Shown here piece after piece: positions 1 through 7,412 of a stretch of DNA of 64,000 nt; the first letter of the stretch is position 1; each line of letters begins with the position of its first letter. Under the pieces are notes generated by a model. It did no database searches. It had not been told where the DNA came from and saw only the letters and a program-made list of their open reading frames with translations. Source of the DNA: JAAYYY01 sp964602995 (GTDB lineage: Bacteria > Chloroflexota > Anaerolineae > Promineifilales > Promineifilaceae); the NCBI GenBank assembly GCA_964602995.1, contig CAZRTM010000005.1, positions 1 through 64,000 on the forward strand, given 5' to 3'. The translations under genes and the position numbers were made by a program.

Positions 1-16
1 GAGACCTCCCTCCTAC

Positions 17-45
17 TTGACATATCTCCTGTTTTATTGTACCTT
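17..45 (+). promoter_or_regulatory. Candidate sigma-70 promoter for the BldC-like gene
   Basis: TTGACA at 17-22, a 17-nt spacer and TACCTT at 40-45 give a consensus -35 with a weaker -10. Transcription would begin near 52, leaving a leader of about 37 nt before the ATG at 89. This argues against the longer reading frame that opens with the TTG inside the -35 box. Sequence-based prediction only. Confidence 0.5.
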
Positions 46-88
46 TCAATCCAGCAATTGTTGTAATATCCCGCATATCCGTGAGATT

Positions 89-301
89 ATGACTAAGGAA
101 GATTTGTTGGAAAGCTACGCCGGGGTTGACGAGGTTAGCGAACGGCTAAATATCCACCCGGAATCAGTGCGGCGCCTGATCCGGCAGGGAAAGTTGCCTG
201 CCATCAAATTCGGCAATAAGTGGCTCGTCGAGAAAGGTACGTTAGAGCAGTTCGCCAGTCGTTACGATCCAAGACCAGGTAATAAGGCTACCTTGCTATA
301 A
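89..301 (+). CDS. Small MerR/excisionase-type helix-turn-helix protein, BldC-like
   Basis: A 70-residue protein made almost entirely of one winged HTH of the excisionase/MerR type. Residues about 8-45 read AGVDEVSERLNIHPESVRRL, then a wing ending GNKWLVEK, which matches the HTH_17 pattern of an N-terminal helix, recognition helix and a basic beta wing. Such single-domain proteins include phage excisionases and the actinobacterial developmental regulator BldC. No integrase or phage gene is nearby, so a chromosomal DNA-binding role is more likely. The ATG at 89 is chosen because an upstream TTG lies in a probable promoter. The Shine-Dalgarno sequence is weak. It sits 89 bp upstream of ftsZ on the same strand and could be co-transcribed with it. 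Confidence 0.75.
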   Translation: MTKEDLLESYAGVDEVSERLNIHPESVRRLIRQGKLPAIKFGNKWLVEKGTLEQFASRYDPRPGNKATLL

Positions 302-320
302 GCCTGGGTGTGCAGCTATA

Positions 321-348
321 TCCTGGCGCTCTGGCCTGATTGCCAGGA
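321..348 (+). terminator. Hairpin between the HTH gene and ftsZ, possible weak terminator
   Basis: TCCTGGC (321-327) pairs perfectly with GCCAGGA (342-348) around a 14-nt loop. It is followed by a moderately T-rich stretch rather than a clean U-tract, so it may be a weak terminator or an attenuator in front of ftsZ. Confidence 0.35.
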
Positions 349-390
349 ATCGTTTACTTTTGGCCAGCTTAACTCAGTGAGGGTAGGAAT

Positions 391-1539
391 ATGCAACGAG
401 CACCGGAGCTAGAAAACTTTGCCCGTATCCGCGTTGTGGGTGTGGGTGGCGGCGGGAGCAACGCCGTCAACCGCATGATTGAAGCGGGTGTGAGCGGAGT
501 TGATTTCATCGCCGTGAACACCGATTCGCAGGCGTTGTTACTCTCAAATGCACCAACGCGGGTACGCATTGGGGAGAAGTCGACGCGTGGTTTGGGCGCC
601 GGCGGCGACCCGGAACAGGGCCGGAAAGCAGCTTCGGAGTCAACAGATGACCTGCACGAACTCTTGAAAGGATCGGACATGGTCTTTGTGACAGCCGGTA
701 TGGGGGGCGGCACCGGCACTGGGGCCGCGCCGATTCTGGCCAGGGTGGCTCGTGAGCATGGCGCGCTGACGATTGGCGTGGTGACCAAACCATTCCTCTT
801 TGAAGGCAGCAAGCGAGGAAAGGTGGCTGAGGAAGGGTTGGAGCAGCTCAAAGAACACGTCGATACCCTGATTGTGATTCCCAATGACCGGCTCTTGGAG
901 CTGACCGACAGGCGGGTTTCGCTGACAGAGTCGTTCCGTATGGCCGACGACGTTTTGCGACAGGGCATTCAGGGCATCAGCGAACTGATTACGGTGCCCG
1001 GTTTGATTAACCTGGACTTTGCCGACGTGCGGGCCATTATGTCTGAGGGCGGCGAAGCGCTCATGGCGGTGGGCATAAGTGACGGTGATGATCGCGCCCG
1101 TATTGCGGCCGAACAGGCGATTAGCTCCCGTCTGCTGGATGTGACCATCGACGGCGCGCAGGGCATTCTGTTCAACATTACCGGCGGCCCGAACCTGAGC
1201 CTCTATGAGGTCAACCAGGCGGCGGCCATCATCCGCGAGACGGCGCATCCGGATGCGAACCTCATTTTCGGTGCGGTTGTGGACGAAGCAATGGGCGACG
1301 AAATCCGCATTACGGTCATTGCCACCGGCTTCGAGCGCTCCCTTCCCTCGCGGCGGCAGATGTTACAGGACCGCTACGGTTCTTCTACCAGCTCGGCCAC
1401 TGGCCCGCCCGTCTCCCGAAGCAGTAGCGCGCCGCCACAGGCGGCAACTGTGGACGCAGGGGCGGAAAAGAAGGAAGCAGAACAGGCGAAATTCTCACCG
1501 AACAACCTTGATATTCCGGCGTTCTTGCGGCGCAAATAA
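391..1539 (+). CDS. ftsZ: Cell division GTPase FtsZ
   Basis: Tubulin-like GTPase that polymerises at midcell into the Z ring. The 382-residue protein has the N-terminal GVGGGGSNAVNRM loop (about 17-29), the tubulin signature GGGTGTG at 105-111, and the T7 synergy loop NLDFADV at 207-213 that activates the neighbouring subunit. A variable Ser/Ala/Pro-rich linker follows from about residue 330, and the C-terminal peptide NNLDIPAFLRRK matches the conserved tail that binds membrane-anchoring partners. The start has a good Shine-Dalgarno (GAGGGTAGGA). No ftsA, ftsQ or mur genes flank it, so it is outside a dcw cluster. A strong terminator follows. Confidence 0.98.
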   Translation: MQRAPELENFARIRVVGVGGGGSNAVNRMIEAGVSGVDFIAVNTDSQALLLSNAPTRVRIGEKSTRGLGAGGDPEQGRKAASESTDDLHELLKGSDMVFVTAGMGGGTGTGAAPILARVAREHGALTIGVVTKPFLFEGSKRGKVAEEGLEQLKEHVDTLIVIPNDRLLELTDRRVSLTESFRMADDVLRQGIQGISELITVPGLINLDFADVRAIMSEGGEALMAVGISDGDDRARIAAEQAISSRLLDVTIDGAQGILFNITGGPNLSLYEVNQAAAIIRETAHPDANLIFGAVVDEAMGDEIRITVIATGFERSLPSRRQMLQDRYGSSTSSATGPPVSRSSSAPPQAATVDAGAEKKEAEQAKFSPNNLDIPAFLRRK

Positions 1540-1600
1540 ATAGATAAATAAGCGCGGACGGATAACACAGATTTTGTCCGCGTCTGCATCATCCTCTGCA

Positions 1601-1641
1601 AGGGCCTCTTATCGTGCAGGATAAGAGGCTCTTCTTTTTTT
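1601..1641 (+). terminator. Rho-independent terminator after ftsZ
   Basis: GCCTCTTATC (1604-1613) pairs perfectly with GATAAGAGGC (1620-1629) around a six-base loop. The stem can be extended outward by three more pairs and is followed by CTTCTTTTTTT. Confidence 0.9.
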
Positions 1642-1693
1642 GTGCCAACTTCGTACGTAACGATGGCCTGTGTACTATCTTTGGCGTGGGAAC

Positions 1694-1718
1694 GAAAAAG
1701 ACCGCTACAGGAGCGGTC
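1694..1718 (-). terminator. Terminator of the LysW-like gene (minus strand)
   Basis: Read on the minus strand, GACCGCT-CCTGT-AGCGGTC (1718-1700) is followed by TTTTT (1699-1695). It lies about 35 nt past the stop codon of the gene ending at 1753. Confidence 0.8.
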
Positions 1719-1752
1719 CGGGGTAAACCATATCAGGTTTTAGACGGTAGGC

Positions 1753-2028
1753 TTAGTAATCTTCTTCGTCCCACTCGTCGTAATCATCATATTCGTCGTA
1801 ATCGTCCTCGTCGTAATCGTCATCCCAGTCTTCGTAATCTTCATCATCCTCATCGAATGGATCCTGGAATGCCCAATCAAGCTCCAGCGGATTACGGCGC
1901 ACCACTTCCAGACTGGTCTGGCAGTTGTGGCAGGTGACGATCTGCCCCAGATGCGGGGTTTTGCGGAAACGGATTTCAGCGTTGCAGTCTGGGCAGGCGC
2001 TGATGCTCTTGATACTACTTTTTGCCAT
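1753..2028 (-). CDS. LysW-like zinc-ribbon protein with an extreme acidic/aromatic tail
   Basis: A 91-residue protein. Residues 11-50 form a zinc ribbon with CPDC (Cys12, Cys15) and CHNC (Cys33, Cys36), followed by LEVVRRNPLELDWA, which closely resembles the LysW/ArgW amino-group carrier family. In those carriers a C-terminal EDWGE motif ends in the Glu that is loaded with substrate. Here an EDW is present at about residues 66-68, but the protein continues. Its last 33 residues contain only Asp, Glu, Tyr and Trp, and it ends in Tyr. No lysX, lysZ or argX-type genes are nearby, so carrier function is doubtful. A clear Shine-Dalgarno (GAGGAGAG) precedes the ATG. Possible roles are a zinc-binding chaperone-like or nucleic-acid-mimicking protein; both are speculative. 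Confidence 0.8.
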   Translation of the reverse strand: MAKSSIKSISACPDCNAEIRFRKTPHLGQIVTCHNCQTSLEVVRRNPLELDWAFQDPFDEDDEDYEDWDDDYDEDDYDEYDDYDEWDEEDY

Positions 2029-2070
2029 CTTAATCTCTCCTCAAAAAGGTGAAGCTTTTTAAGCTAGCGC

Positions 2071-2107
2071 CTACTTTACACCTGAGGTGTAGAAAAGTAG
2101 TGTAAAG
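2071..2107. promoter_or_regulatory. Nested inverted repeats upstream of the LysW-like gene
   Basis: CTACTTTACACCT (2071-2083) is mirrored imperfectly by AGGTGTAGAAAAGTAG (2085-2100). Its core CTTTACAC (2074-2081) also pairs perfectly with GTGTAAAG (2100-2107). The overlapping arms lie in the gap between two minus-strand genes, about 45-80 nt upstream of the LysW-like start. This may be an operator or a leader structure. Confidence 0.35.
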
Positions 2108-2165
2108 GGTGTCGAAAATTCGTATCAATGACCAGCTTTTTCTGGCAGAACTGTGAAAAGTGGTC

Positions 2166-2864
2166 TTATGAGGAGGGGAGCGGGGGTTCCAGAGCGAAGA
2201 GATAGCCGGTGCCGGGGACGGTGTGAATGAATTGCGGCGTGTCCGGGTTCAGCTCCACTTTGCGGCGCAGGCGGCTGATCAGGCCACGCACGAGATCGCG
2301 ATTGCCTTCGCCCGTATAGCCCCAGACGCGCTCGATAATGATGTCGGTGGGCACAACGTGCTCGCGGTTAATCATCAGCACATAGAGCAGGCGGAATTCT
2401 AGCTGGGTCAGGCGCTGCGGCTCGCGCTCGGCGACGGTCACAGTGCGTGTGGCGGGGTCGAGTTTGATGGCCTTGAGGTCCAGCTCGGGCAGCACGAAGG
2501 CGGGCACGCTGCCGGCGCGCCGCAGCAAGGTGCGCGTGTATTGAGCCAGGATGCGGGGAGAGACCGGTCGGGAAAGAACGAGGTCAGCGCCGGCCTGTAG
2601 CAGAGAGCAGAGCTGGCGTTCTTCAGGGTGTTCGGTGATGATGACCAGTGGCACCTGCGTCACCTCGCGCACTGACTCGATGGCCTCTTCCAGCCCACAA
2701 CTATCGCTGACAGAGACGATGATGATGTCGGCCGGGCGCTCCAGCCAGTTGCTGGCCACGCGGTGCAGTTCCTGTGTGGAGGCTACGGCGAGGCCGGCGT
2801 GGCGTAGCACAAAAGAAAGGATCTCTCGTTCGTCCTGATCTCGAGTAACAAGAATTGCTTGCAT
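2166..2864 (-). CDS. OmpR-type winged-helix regulator with degenerate receiver
   Basis: A 232-residue protein. Residues 1-115 follow the fold pattern of a CheY receiver and residues about 130-228 form an OmpR/PhoB winged helix (LTQLEFRLLYVLMINREHVV, then a recognition helix, ending HTVPGTGYLFAL). In a functional receiver the phosphoacceptor Asp ends strand 3. Here that position reads DIIIVSVSDS, placing Ser51 where Asp belongs. The usual Lys of the KPF motif is Arg (SRPVSP). Phosphorylation by a classical histidine kinase is therefore unlikely, and no kinase gene is adjacent. It is probably an orphan, phosphorylation-independent transcription factor. It is transcribed divergently from the SDR-queA genes. 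Confidence 0.85.
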   Translation of the reverse strand: MQAILVTRDQDEREILSFVLRHAGLAVASTQELHRVASNWLERPADIIIVSVSDSCGLEEAIESVREVTQVPLVIITEHPEERQLCSLLQAGADLVLSRPVSPRILAQYTRTLLRRAGSVPAFVLPELDLKAIKLDPATRTVTVAEREPQRLTQLEFRLLYVLMINREHVVPTDIIIERVWGYTGEGNRDLVRGLISRLRRKVELNPDTPQFIHTVPGTGYLFALEPPLPSS

Positions 2865-3081
2865 ATTTCGTCTGCCGTGGCGGAGTGCAACAAAGCTCTA
2901 CCAGAGAACAGGCCTGTTCCTTGGTACAGGCCCGGCCCCTGTCCAAAATCCGGGCGCCTTACTGACCCGTCGCGCGGTGTCCGGCCAGGCCCTGAAGGCT
3001 ACGATCTGGCCAGTTTCATGCAATTAGATGTCCATGATTTTAAGCCTGTTTTAACTATGACACAGACGAAGGAGGAAAGCA

Positions 3082-3783
3082 ATGTCTGAGACGCGAACAG
3101 CACTGATTACGGGGGCCTCACGTGGCCTGGGGCTGGCCCTGGCGCGCGCATTGGCGCAACGCGGCTGGCAACTGGTGATTGATGCACGTACCAAGGACGC
3201 ATTAGAAGAGGTAGCGTGCGAGCTGGATCAGCATACGGAAGTGGCTGCTGTGGCCGGCGATGTGAGCGATGCAGCACACCGGCGGGCGCTGGCTGTGGCC
3301 GGGCGCGCTCTGGGCGGCCTTGATGCTGTGATTAATAATGCCGGTATGCTGGGACCCAGCCCGCAACCGGAGCTACTCGACTATCCGTTGGAGATATTAC
3401 AACAACTGTATGAGGTGAACGTGGTGGCGCCGTTGGGCGTGATTCAGGCGGTGCGCCATGTTCTGAAACCAGAACCGCGCATCATCAATGTGACCAGCGA
3501 CGCCGGTGTGGAAGCGTACCCCGGCTGGGGCGGCTATGGTTCGGCCAAGGCGGCTTTGGAACATCTGTCGGCCATTCTGGCGGCCGAGAATCCTGAGTGG
3601 CGCGTCTATTGGGTGGATCCGGGCGACATGCGCACTGCCATGCAGCAGGCCGCGTTCCCCGGCGAGGATATTAGCGATCGGCCACTGCCCGAGGCCAGCG
3701 TTCCCGGTTTCCTGGCCCTTCTGGAAGGGGAGTTGCCCAGCGGGCGCTATGAGGCGCGACAACTGCAAGCGGAGGCGCCCTGA
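3082..3783 (+). CDS. Short-chain dehydrogenase/reductase
   Basis: Classical NAD(P)-dependent SDR, 233 residues, close to the usual length. The cofactor motif TGASRGLG is at 10-17, the NNAG structural motif at 85-88, Ser139 in the INVTSDAG strand, and the catalytic Tyr152-x-x-x-Lys156 pair. An Arg after the glycine motif and Arg36 suggest NADP preference, which is an inference. The substrate cannot be read from sequence. A strong Shine-Dalgarno (GGAGGAAAG) precedes the ATG. The stop codon overlaps the start of the queA-like gene (TGATG), so the two are translationally coupled. Confidence 0.92.
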   Translation: MSETRTALITGASRGLGLALARALAQRGWQLVIDARTKDALEEVACELDQHTEVAAVAGDVSDAAHRRALAVAGRALGGLDAVINNAGMLGPSPQPELLDYPLEILQQLYEVNVVAPLGVIQAVRHVLKPEPRIINVTSDAGVEAYPGWGGYGSAKAALEHLSAILAAENPEWRVYWVDPGDMRTAMQQAAFPGEDISDRPLPEASVPGFLALLEGELPSGRYEARQLQAEAP

Positions 3784-4883
3784 TGGCCCACATTGCCCTT
3801 GATTTGGCTGAAGAGGTAGGTATGACAATGGCCAGAGGAGTTGAAGCTGCCGCTGTATTCCACTTCGAGCTGCCCTCTGCGCTTGAAGCCTCTGAACCGG
3901 CTGAGGTGCGTGGCTCGGGGCGCGATGACGTGCGCCTACTGGTTTCGCTGGTGGCGGAGGGTAAAGTGCTGCACAGCCATTTTCGCGAGCTGGCGTCGTT
4001 TCTGAAAGCGGGTGACGCGCTGGTCATCAACACCAGCGCCACACGACCGGCGGCGCTCCCTGCCACGCGCAGTAATGGCATGTCTTTGCGGCTGCACCTA
4101 TCGATAGAACTACCTGCCGGCCTGTGGCTGGTGGAGCTGCGGCGACCGGTCGGGCGCAAGCATGAGCCTTTTTTCAACGGTGAAGTGGGTGAGACGCTGC
4201 TGTTGCCGGACGGAGGGTGTGTGGCGCTGCATCACCCTTATGGTGAAGGAAAGCGGTTATGGGTGGCGACGCTGTCGTTGCCGGAGAAGGTTGACGACTA
4301 TCTGGCGCAGCATGGACAGCCAATCCGCTACAACTATGTGCGGGAGGCGTGGCCCCTGGCGTATTACCAGACGGTATACACCACGGAACCGGGCAGCGCC
4401 GAAATGCCATCGGCGGGGCGTGCTTTTACGCCTGAGCTAATTACGGCGCTCGTCGCTAAGGGCGTACAGGTTTTACCGCTGTTGCTACATACAGGCGTCG
4501 CCAGCCAGGAGGCGCATGAGAAACCGTATGCTGAGTTTTACCGGGTGCCTGCTGCAACGGCGAGGGCGCTGAACAGTGTGCGGGCGGCGCGGAGGCGGGT
4601 GGTGGCTGTGGGCACGACCGTCGTGCGCGCACTGGAAACAGTGGCTGATGACGTGGGACAGGTGCATCCTGGCGAAGGGTGGACCAACCTTATCATTACG
4701 CCTGATACGAGGCTGCGCGTTGTTGATGGGTTGCTGACCGGGCTGCACGAGCCGCGCGCCAGCCACCTGGCGATGCTGCAGGCGTTGGCCGGTGCTGAGC
4801 ACGTGCGGCAGGCGTATGAGGAAGCATTGCAAGAGCGTTATCTATGGCACGAATTTGGCGATATGCACCTCCTGCTGGGCTGA
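3783..4883 (+). CDS. queA: QueA-like S-adenosylmethionine:tRNA ribosyltransferase-isomerase
   Basis: QueA transfers and isomerises the ribosyl part of SAM onto 7-aminomethyl-7-deazaguanine in tRNA, making epoxyqueuosine. This 366-residue protein keeps the family skeleton: DALVINTSATRPAALPA in the N-terminal barrel, YQTVYTTEPGSAEMPSAG near residue 200, and GTTVVRALETVA near 275-290. It is divergent: the usual PTAGLHFT reads PSAGRAFT, and LH(V/I)GLGTF is replaced by LHTGVASQ. No tgt, queC, queD or queG gene is in the window, so it may act alone or on another substrate. It overlaps the SDR stop by one base. An in-frame ATG at 3822 is an alternative start. Family membership is fairly secure, the exact reaction less so. 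Confidence 0.75.
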   Translation: MAHIALDLAEEVGMTMARGVEAAAVFHFELPSALEASEPAEVRGSGRDDVRLLVSLVAEGKVLHSHFRELASFLKAGDALVINTSATRPAALPATRSNGMSLRLHLSIELPAGLWLVELRRPVGRKHEPFFNGEVGETLLLPDGGCVALHHPYGEGKRLWVATLSLPEKVDDYLAQHGQPIRYNYVREAWPLAYYQTVYTTEPGSAEMPSAGRAFTPELITALVAKGVQVLPLLLHTGVASQEAHEKPYAEFYRVPAATARALNSVRAARRRVVAVGTTVVRALETVADDVGQVHPGEGWTNLIITPDTRLRVVDGLLTGLHEPRASHLAMLQALAGAEHVRQAYEEALQERYLWHEFGDMHLLLG

Positions 4884-4896
4884 ACTTCTTGGCTGG

Positions 4897-4944
4897 GATG
4901 GAGACCTCCGCTATGATCGGTTCTGCTTAGTGGAGGTTTCCATC
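4897..4944 (+). promoter_or_regulatory. SD-masking hairpin in front of the LysE-type exporter
   Basis: GATGGAGACCTCC (4897-4909) pairs with GGAGGTTTCCATC (4932-4944) over 13 positions, with a single G-U pair and a 22-nt loop. The right arm contains the GGAGG ribosome-binding site of the gene starting at 4949. There is no U-tract after it, so it is not an ordinary terminator for the upstream gene. Translational control by sequestration is the simplest reading. Confidence 0.55.
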
Positions 4945-4948
4945 ACAA

Positions 4949-5593
4949 ATGATATTGTACTTAGTACAGGGCCTGGTTCTGGGTTTGCCCGCTGCAGCCC
5001 AGCCTGGCCCTTTTCAAGCCTATTTACTCTCCCAGACCATGAAAAATGGCTGGCGGCGTACGCTTCCGGCGGCGCTGGCCCCGCTCTTCTCCGACGGGCC
5101 GATTATTCTGGTGACTATTTTGCTCTTGACCCAGTTGCCGGAGTGGTTTTTGCGTGGCGTGCAGACGGTAGGCGGTCTGTTTTTACTTTACCTGGCGTGG
5201 CGGGCGTATCGCTCCCTGCCCGCGCTCAGGCTGGAGGAGGATGAAGCAGCCGCTGCCGTTGCAGGGGGCGCCCAGCAGCAGAGCCTGGTGGAAGCGACGT
5301 TGATGAACCTGCTCAATCCCAATCCCTATCTGTTCTGGGCATTTGTCGCGGGACCGGTGTTGTTGCAGGCGTGGCGCAACTCGGTCGCGCAGGGGCTGAG
5401 TTTCTTGCTCGGTTTTTACGGGATGCTCATCGGTGGCCTTGTTGCAGTCATCGTGCTCTTTGCCACCGTGGGGCAGTTAGGTCCCGGCGTGCGGCGAGGA
5501 ATGATTGTGCTCTCTGCTGTGGCTCTGGGGCTGTTTGGGCTATACCAGGTGGTGATGGGCCTGTTCCCGGAGGCGCTGTCGCTGGGGGCCTGA
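4949..5593 (+). CDS. LysE/RhtB-family exporter
   Basis: Inner-membrane amino-acid or small-metabolite exporter of the LysE superfamily, 214 residues with about six hydrophobic segments. Diagnostic features are the early AQPGPFQAYLL motif in the first helix, a TLPAALAPLFSDGPIIL segment in helix 2, and NLLNPNPYLFWAFVAGP at the start of the second half (about 117-133). A soluble acidic loop lies between helices 3 and 4 (about 90-112). The substrate is unknown. It follows the queA-like gene after 65 bp that contain a hairpin covering its ribosome-binding site. It converges on the PIG-L gene with only 17 bp between stops. Confidence 0.88.
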   Translation: MILYLVQGLVLGLPAAAQPGPFQAYLLSQTMKNGWRRTLPAALAPLFSDGPIILVTILLLTQLPEWFLRGVQTVGGLFLLYLAWRAYRSLPALRLEEDEAAAAVAGGAQQQSLVEATLMNLLNPNPYLFWAFVAGPVLLQAWRNSVAQGLSFLLGFYGMLIGGLVAVIVLFATVGQLGPGVRRGMIVLSAVALGLFGLYQVVMGLFPEALSLGA

Positions 5594-5610
5594 CGGGTCG
5601 GGAGGTGAGG

Positions 5611-6468
5611 CTATGGCAGCCCAGCAAAGAGACTATCCAGCTCCACCGGGCCTTGTGGGCGGGGACGGGCCAGTGTGTAATACTCTTTGCTCAGCAACTC
5701 CTTCATCTCCTCATCAGGCAGACGGCGAAAGCGGCTGTCAGGGCCGAACTGGGTGCGGTGACAGTTCCAGGATTGCCACTTTTGTTCAATGTAGGGAGCG
5801 ATATCGAGTACGAGGTGAATATCGTCATCTGAAACGGCGCCCGGCGCGTCGCGCCGCCCTTCGATAAGCTCGTCATAGCCAGCCGTATCGCCGCCGTGCG
5901 CGGCGACGCGCTCTTTCATTTCGCGGAAGAGGCTATCGGGAATCATGGGATAGAAGATGCGCCCGACCTGCCAGACGTCGCCCTGGTCCGGGTAGCGCTC
6001 TTCGCTGCCGGCGGCTTCGGCAGCGGCCAGGGAATGGCGGTTGGCGGCGATGTGGTCGGGATGGCCGTAGCCGCCATACGGTTCGAAGGTGAGCACAACG
6101 TGGGGACGAACACGGCGGATGATACGTACCAGTTGCTCGACGACCTCGTGTGCAGGTGCATTGATGAAAGCGTCTGGATGGTCGTTGTCGGGTGAGCCAG
6201 CCATGCCCGAGTCGCGGTAGTCGAGGAAGATTAGCTCGTCGATGCCCAGGGTGCGGGCCGAGCAACGCATTTCTTCTTCGCGAACCTGGGGCAACGTTTC
6301 CGGCGTGGCTATGCCCGGGCGTACTATTTCGCCGGCCTCGCCGCGGGTGGCGACGACCAGCACCACGCGCACACCTTCGGCGGCGTAGCGCGCCAATGTT
6401 CCTCCCGTGGCAAGAACTTCATCATCAGGGTGGGCAAAAATGGCCAGTAGGGTGTGTGGTTCAGTCAT
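5611..6468 (-). CDS. PIG-L/LmbE-type zinc deacetylase
   Basis: Zinc-dependent amidase/deacetylase family that includes GlcNAc-PI deacetylase, MshB and BshB (thiol biosynthesis) and Mca (thiol S-conjugate amidase). The 285-residue protein has the catalytic/zinc motif AHPDDE at 12-17 and the third zinc ligand in GHPDH at 135-139, with EPYGGYGHPDHI matching the family closely. It is the last gene of a minus-strand run whose other members are VOC dioxygenases, an esterase and a methyltransferase, 37 bp after its neighbour. In that setting a thiol-conjugate amidase or another amide hydrolase acting on detoxification products is plausible, but the substrate is not visible in the sequence. Confidence 0.88.
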   Translation of the reverse strand: MTEPHTLLAIFAHPDDEVLATGGTLARYAAEGVRVVLVVATRGEAGEIVRPGIATPETLPQVREEEMRCSARTLGIDELIFLDYRDSGMAGSPDNDHPDAFINAPAHEVVEQLVRIIRRVRPHVVLTFEPYGGYGHPDHIAANRHSLAAAEAAGSEERYPDQGDVWQVGRIFYPMIPDSLFREMKERVAAHGGDTAGYDELIEGRRDAPGAVSDDDIHLVLDIAPYIEQKWQSWNCHRTQFGPDSRFRRLPDEEMKELLSKEYYTLARPRPQGPVELDSLFAGLP

Positions 6469-6505
6469 GCAAGTTGGGATGAGTCAGCGTGTGTCAGCTA
6501 AGAAA

Positions 6506-7369
6506 TCAGGTTGTAGGAGCGGTTACGCGTAGCAGTATCTTGTTCTGTGAGGGATCGCGCACGAAAACGCCATCGTCCACTTGCTCTGTCTCGCCCCCTG
6601 CTTCTTGCAACCGCTTTACTGCCGCCTGCAGAGCGGCTTCCGTGGGCAGGTCGAAAGAGAACCAGCGCAGGCCGGCTGCGTCCTCTGGTGTAGGGGGCGC
6701 GCCGGGGCCGGCCCAGGTGTTGATGCCCAGGTGGTGGTGGTAGCCGCCAGCAGCAAGGAAGCTGGCACTGGGGCCATAGCGCACCATCAGATCCAGGCCC
6801 AGAACATCGCGGTAGAACTGTTCCGACTGCGGGATGTTGGCCACGTGCAGGTGGATGTGGCCGATGAACGTACCTTCAGGCAGCGTCGTCCAGTCGGGGT
6901 CGTCGTTGCTGATTTGCGAGAGCAGATCAGAGATGTCCAGCCGTTCCGTTGCCATCTGTACCTGGCCATTGGCGTAGGGCCACTCTGAGCGCGGGCGGTC
7001 GCGGTAGATTTCAATGCCGTTGCCGTCAGGATCTGCCAGGTAGAGAGCTTCACTGACGAGGTGGTCGGATGCACCCTGAAGCCGCGTGTTGGTGTCTGCC
7101 AGCTGGCGCAAGATAAGGGCCAGGTCACGGCGGGAGGGCAGGAGAATGGCGAAGTGGTAGAGGCCGCTATGGCCGCGAACGGCGCGCGCGCCAGGCAGCT
7201 CGTTGAGGATGAGCAGCTCTTCTGCCGCGGTGCCCAGGCGGGCAACGCCGTTGTTCTGGGAGCGCAGCGTGAAGCCCAGGACGTCCTGATAGAAGCGTAA
7301 TGAGCGTTGCAGGTCGCCGACAGTCAGCGAGACAACGCCTACTTTTGTTTCGTCTGGTAATTTATCCAT
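6506..7369 (-). CDS. Two-domain VOC-family dioxygenase, CatE-like
   Basis: A 287-residue protein with two vicinal-oxygen-chelate modules: the first starts VGVVSLTVGDLQRSLRFYQDVLGF (about 11-34) and the second IGHIHLHVANIPQSEQFYRDVLGL (about 168-191). Family metal ligands are expected at the start of the second domain (HIHLHV), the HHLGINTW strand and a C-terminal Glu. The arrangement matches Bacillus CatE-type catechol 2,3-dioxygenases and related glyoxalase-like enzymes. It follows the esterase gene by 43 bp and precedes the PIG-L gene by 37 bp, so it is almost certainly co-transcribed with them. The substrate is inferred from family and context only. Confidence 0.85.
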   Translation of the reverse strand: MDKLPDETKVGVVSLTVGDLQRSLRFYQDVLGFTLRSQNNGVARLGTAAEELLILNELPGARAVRGHSGLYHFAILLPSRRDLALILRQLADTNTRLQGASDHLVSEALYLADPDGNGIEIYRDRPRSEWPYANGQVQMATERLDISDLLSQISNDDPDWTTLPEGTFIGHIHLHVANIPQSEQFYRDVLGLDLMVRYGPSASFLAAGGYHHHLGINTWAGPGAPPTPEDAAGLRWFSFDLPTEAALQAAVKRLQEAGGETEQVDDGVFVRDPSQNKILLRVTAPTT

Positions 7370-7412
7370 GATTGTTTTCGCCCGCTGGCTTGCCGGGCTT
7401 CCGTCTCCTTTT

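Noticed and set aside
89..301. Phage excisionase
   Set aside because: No integrase, attachment site or other phage gene is nearby, and it adjoins ftsZ.
1753..2028. Functional LysW of the carrier-mediated lysine pathway
   Set aside because: The C-terminal Glu is not terminal, and no lysX, lysZ, lysY, lysJ or lysK is in the neighbourhood.
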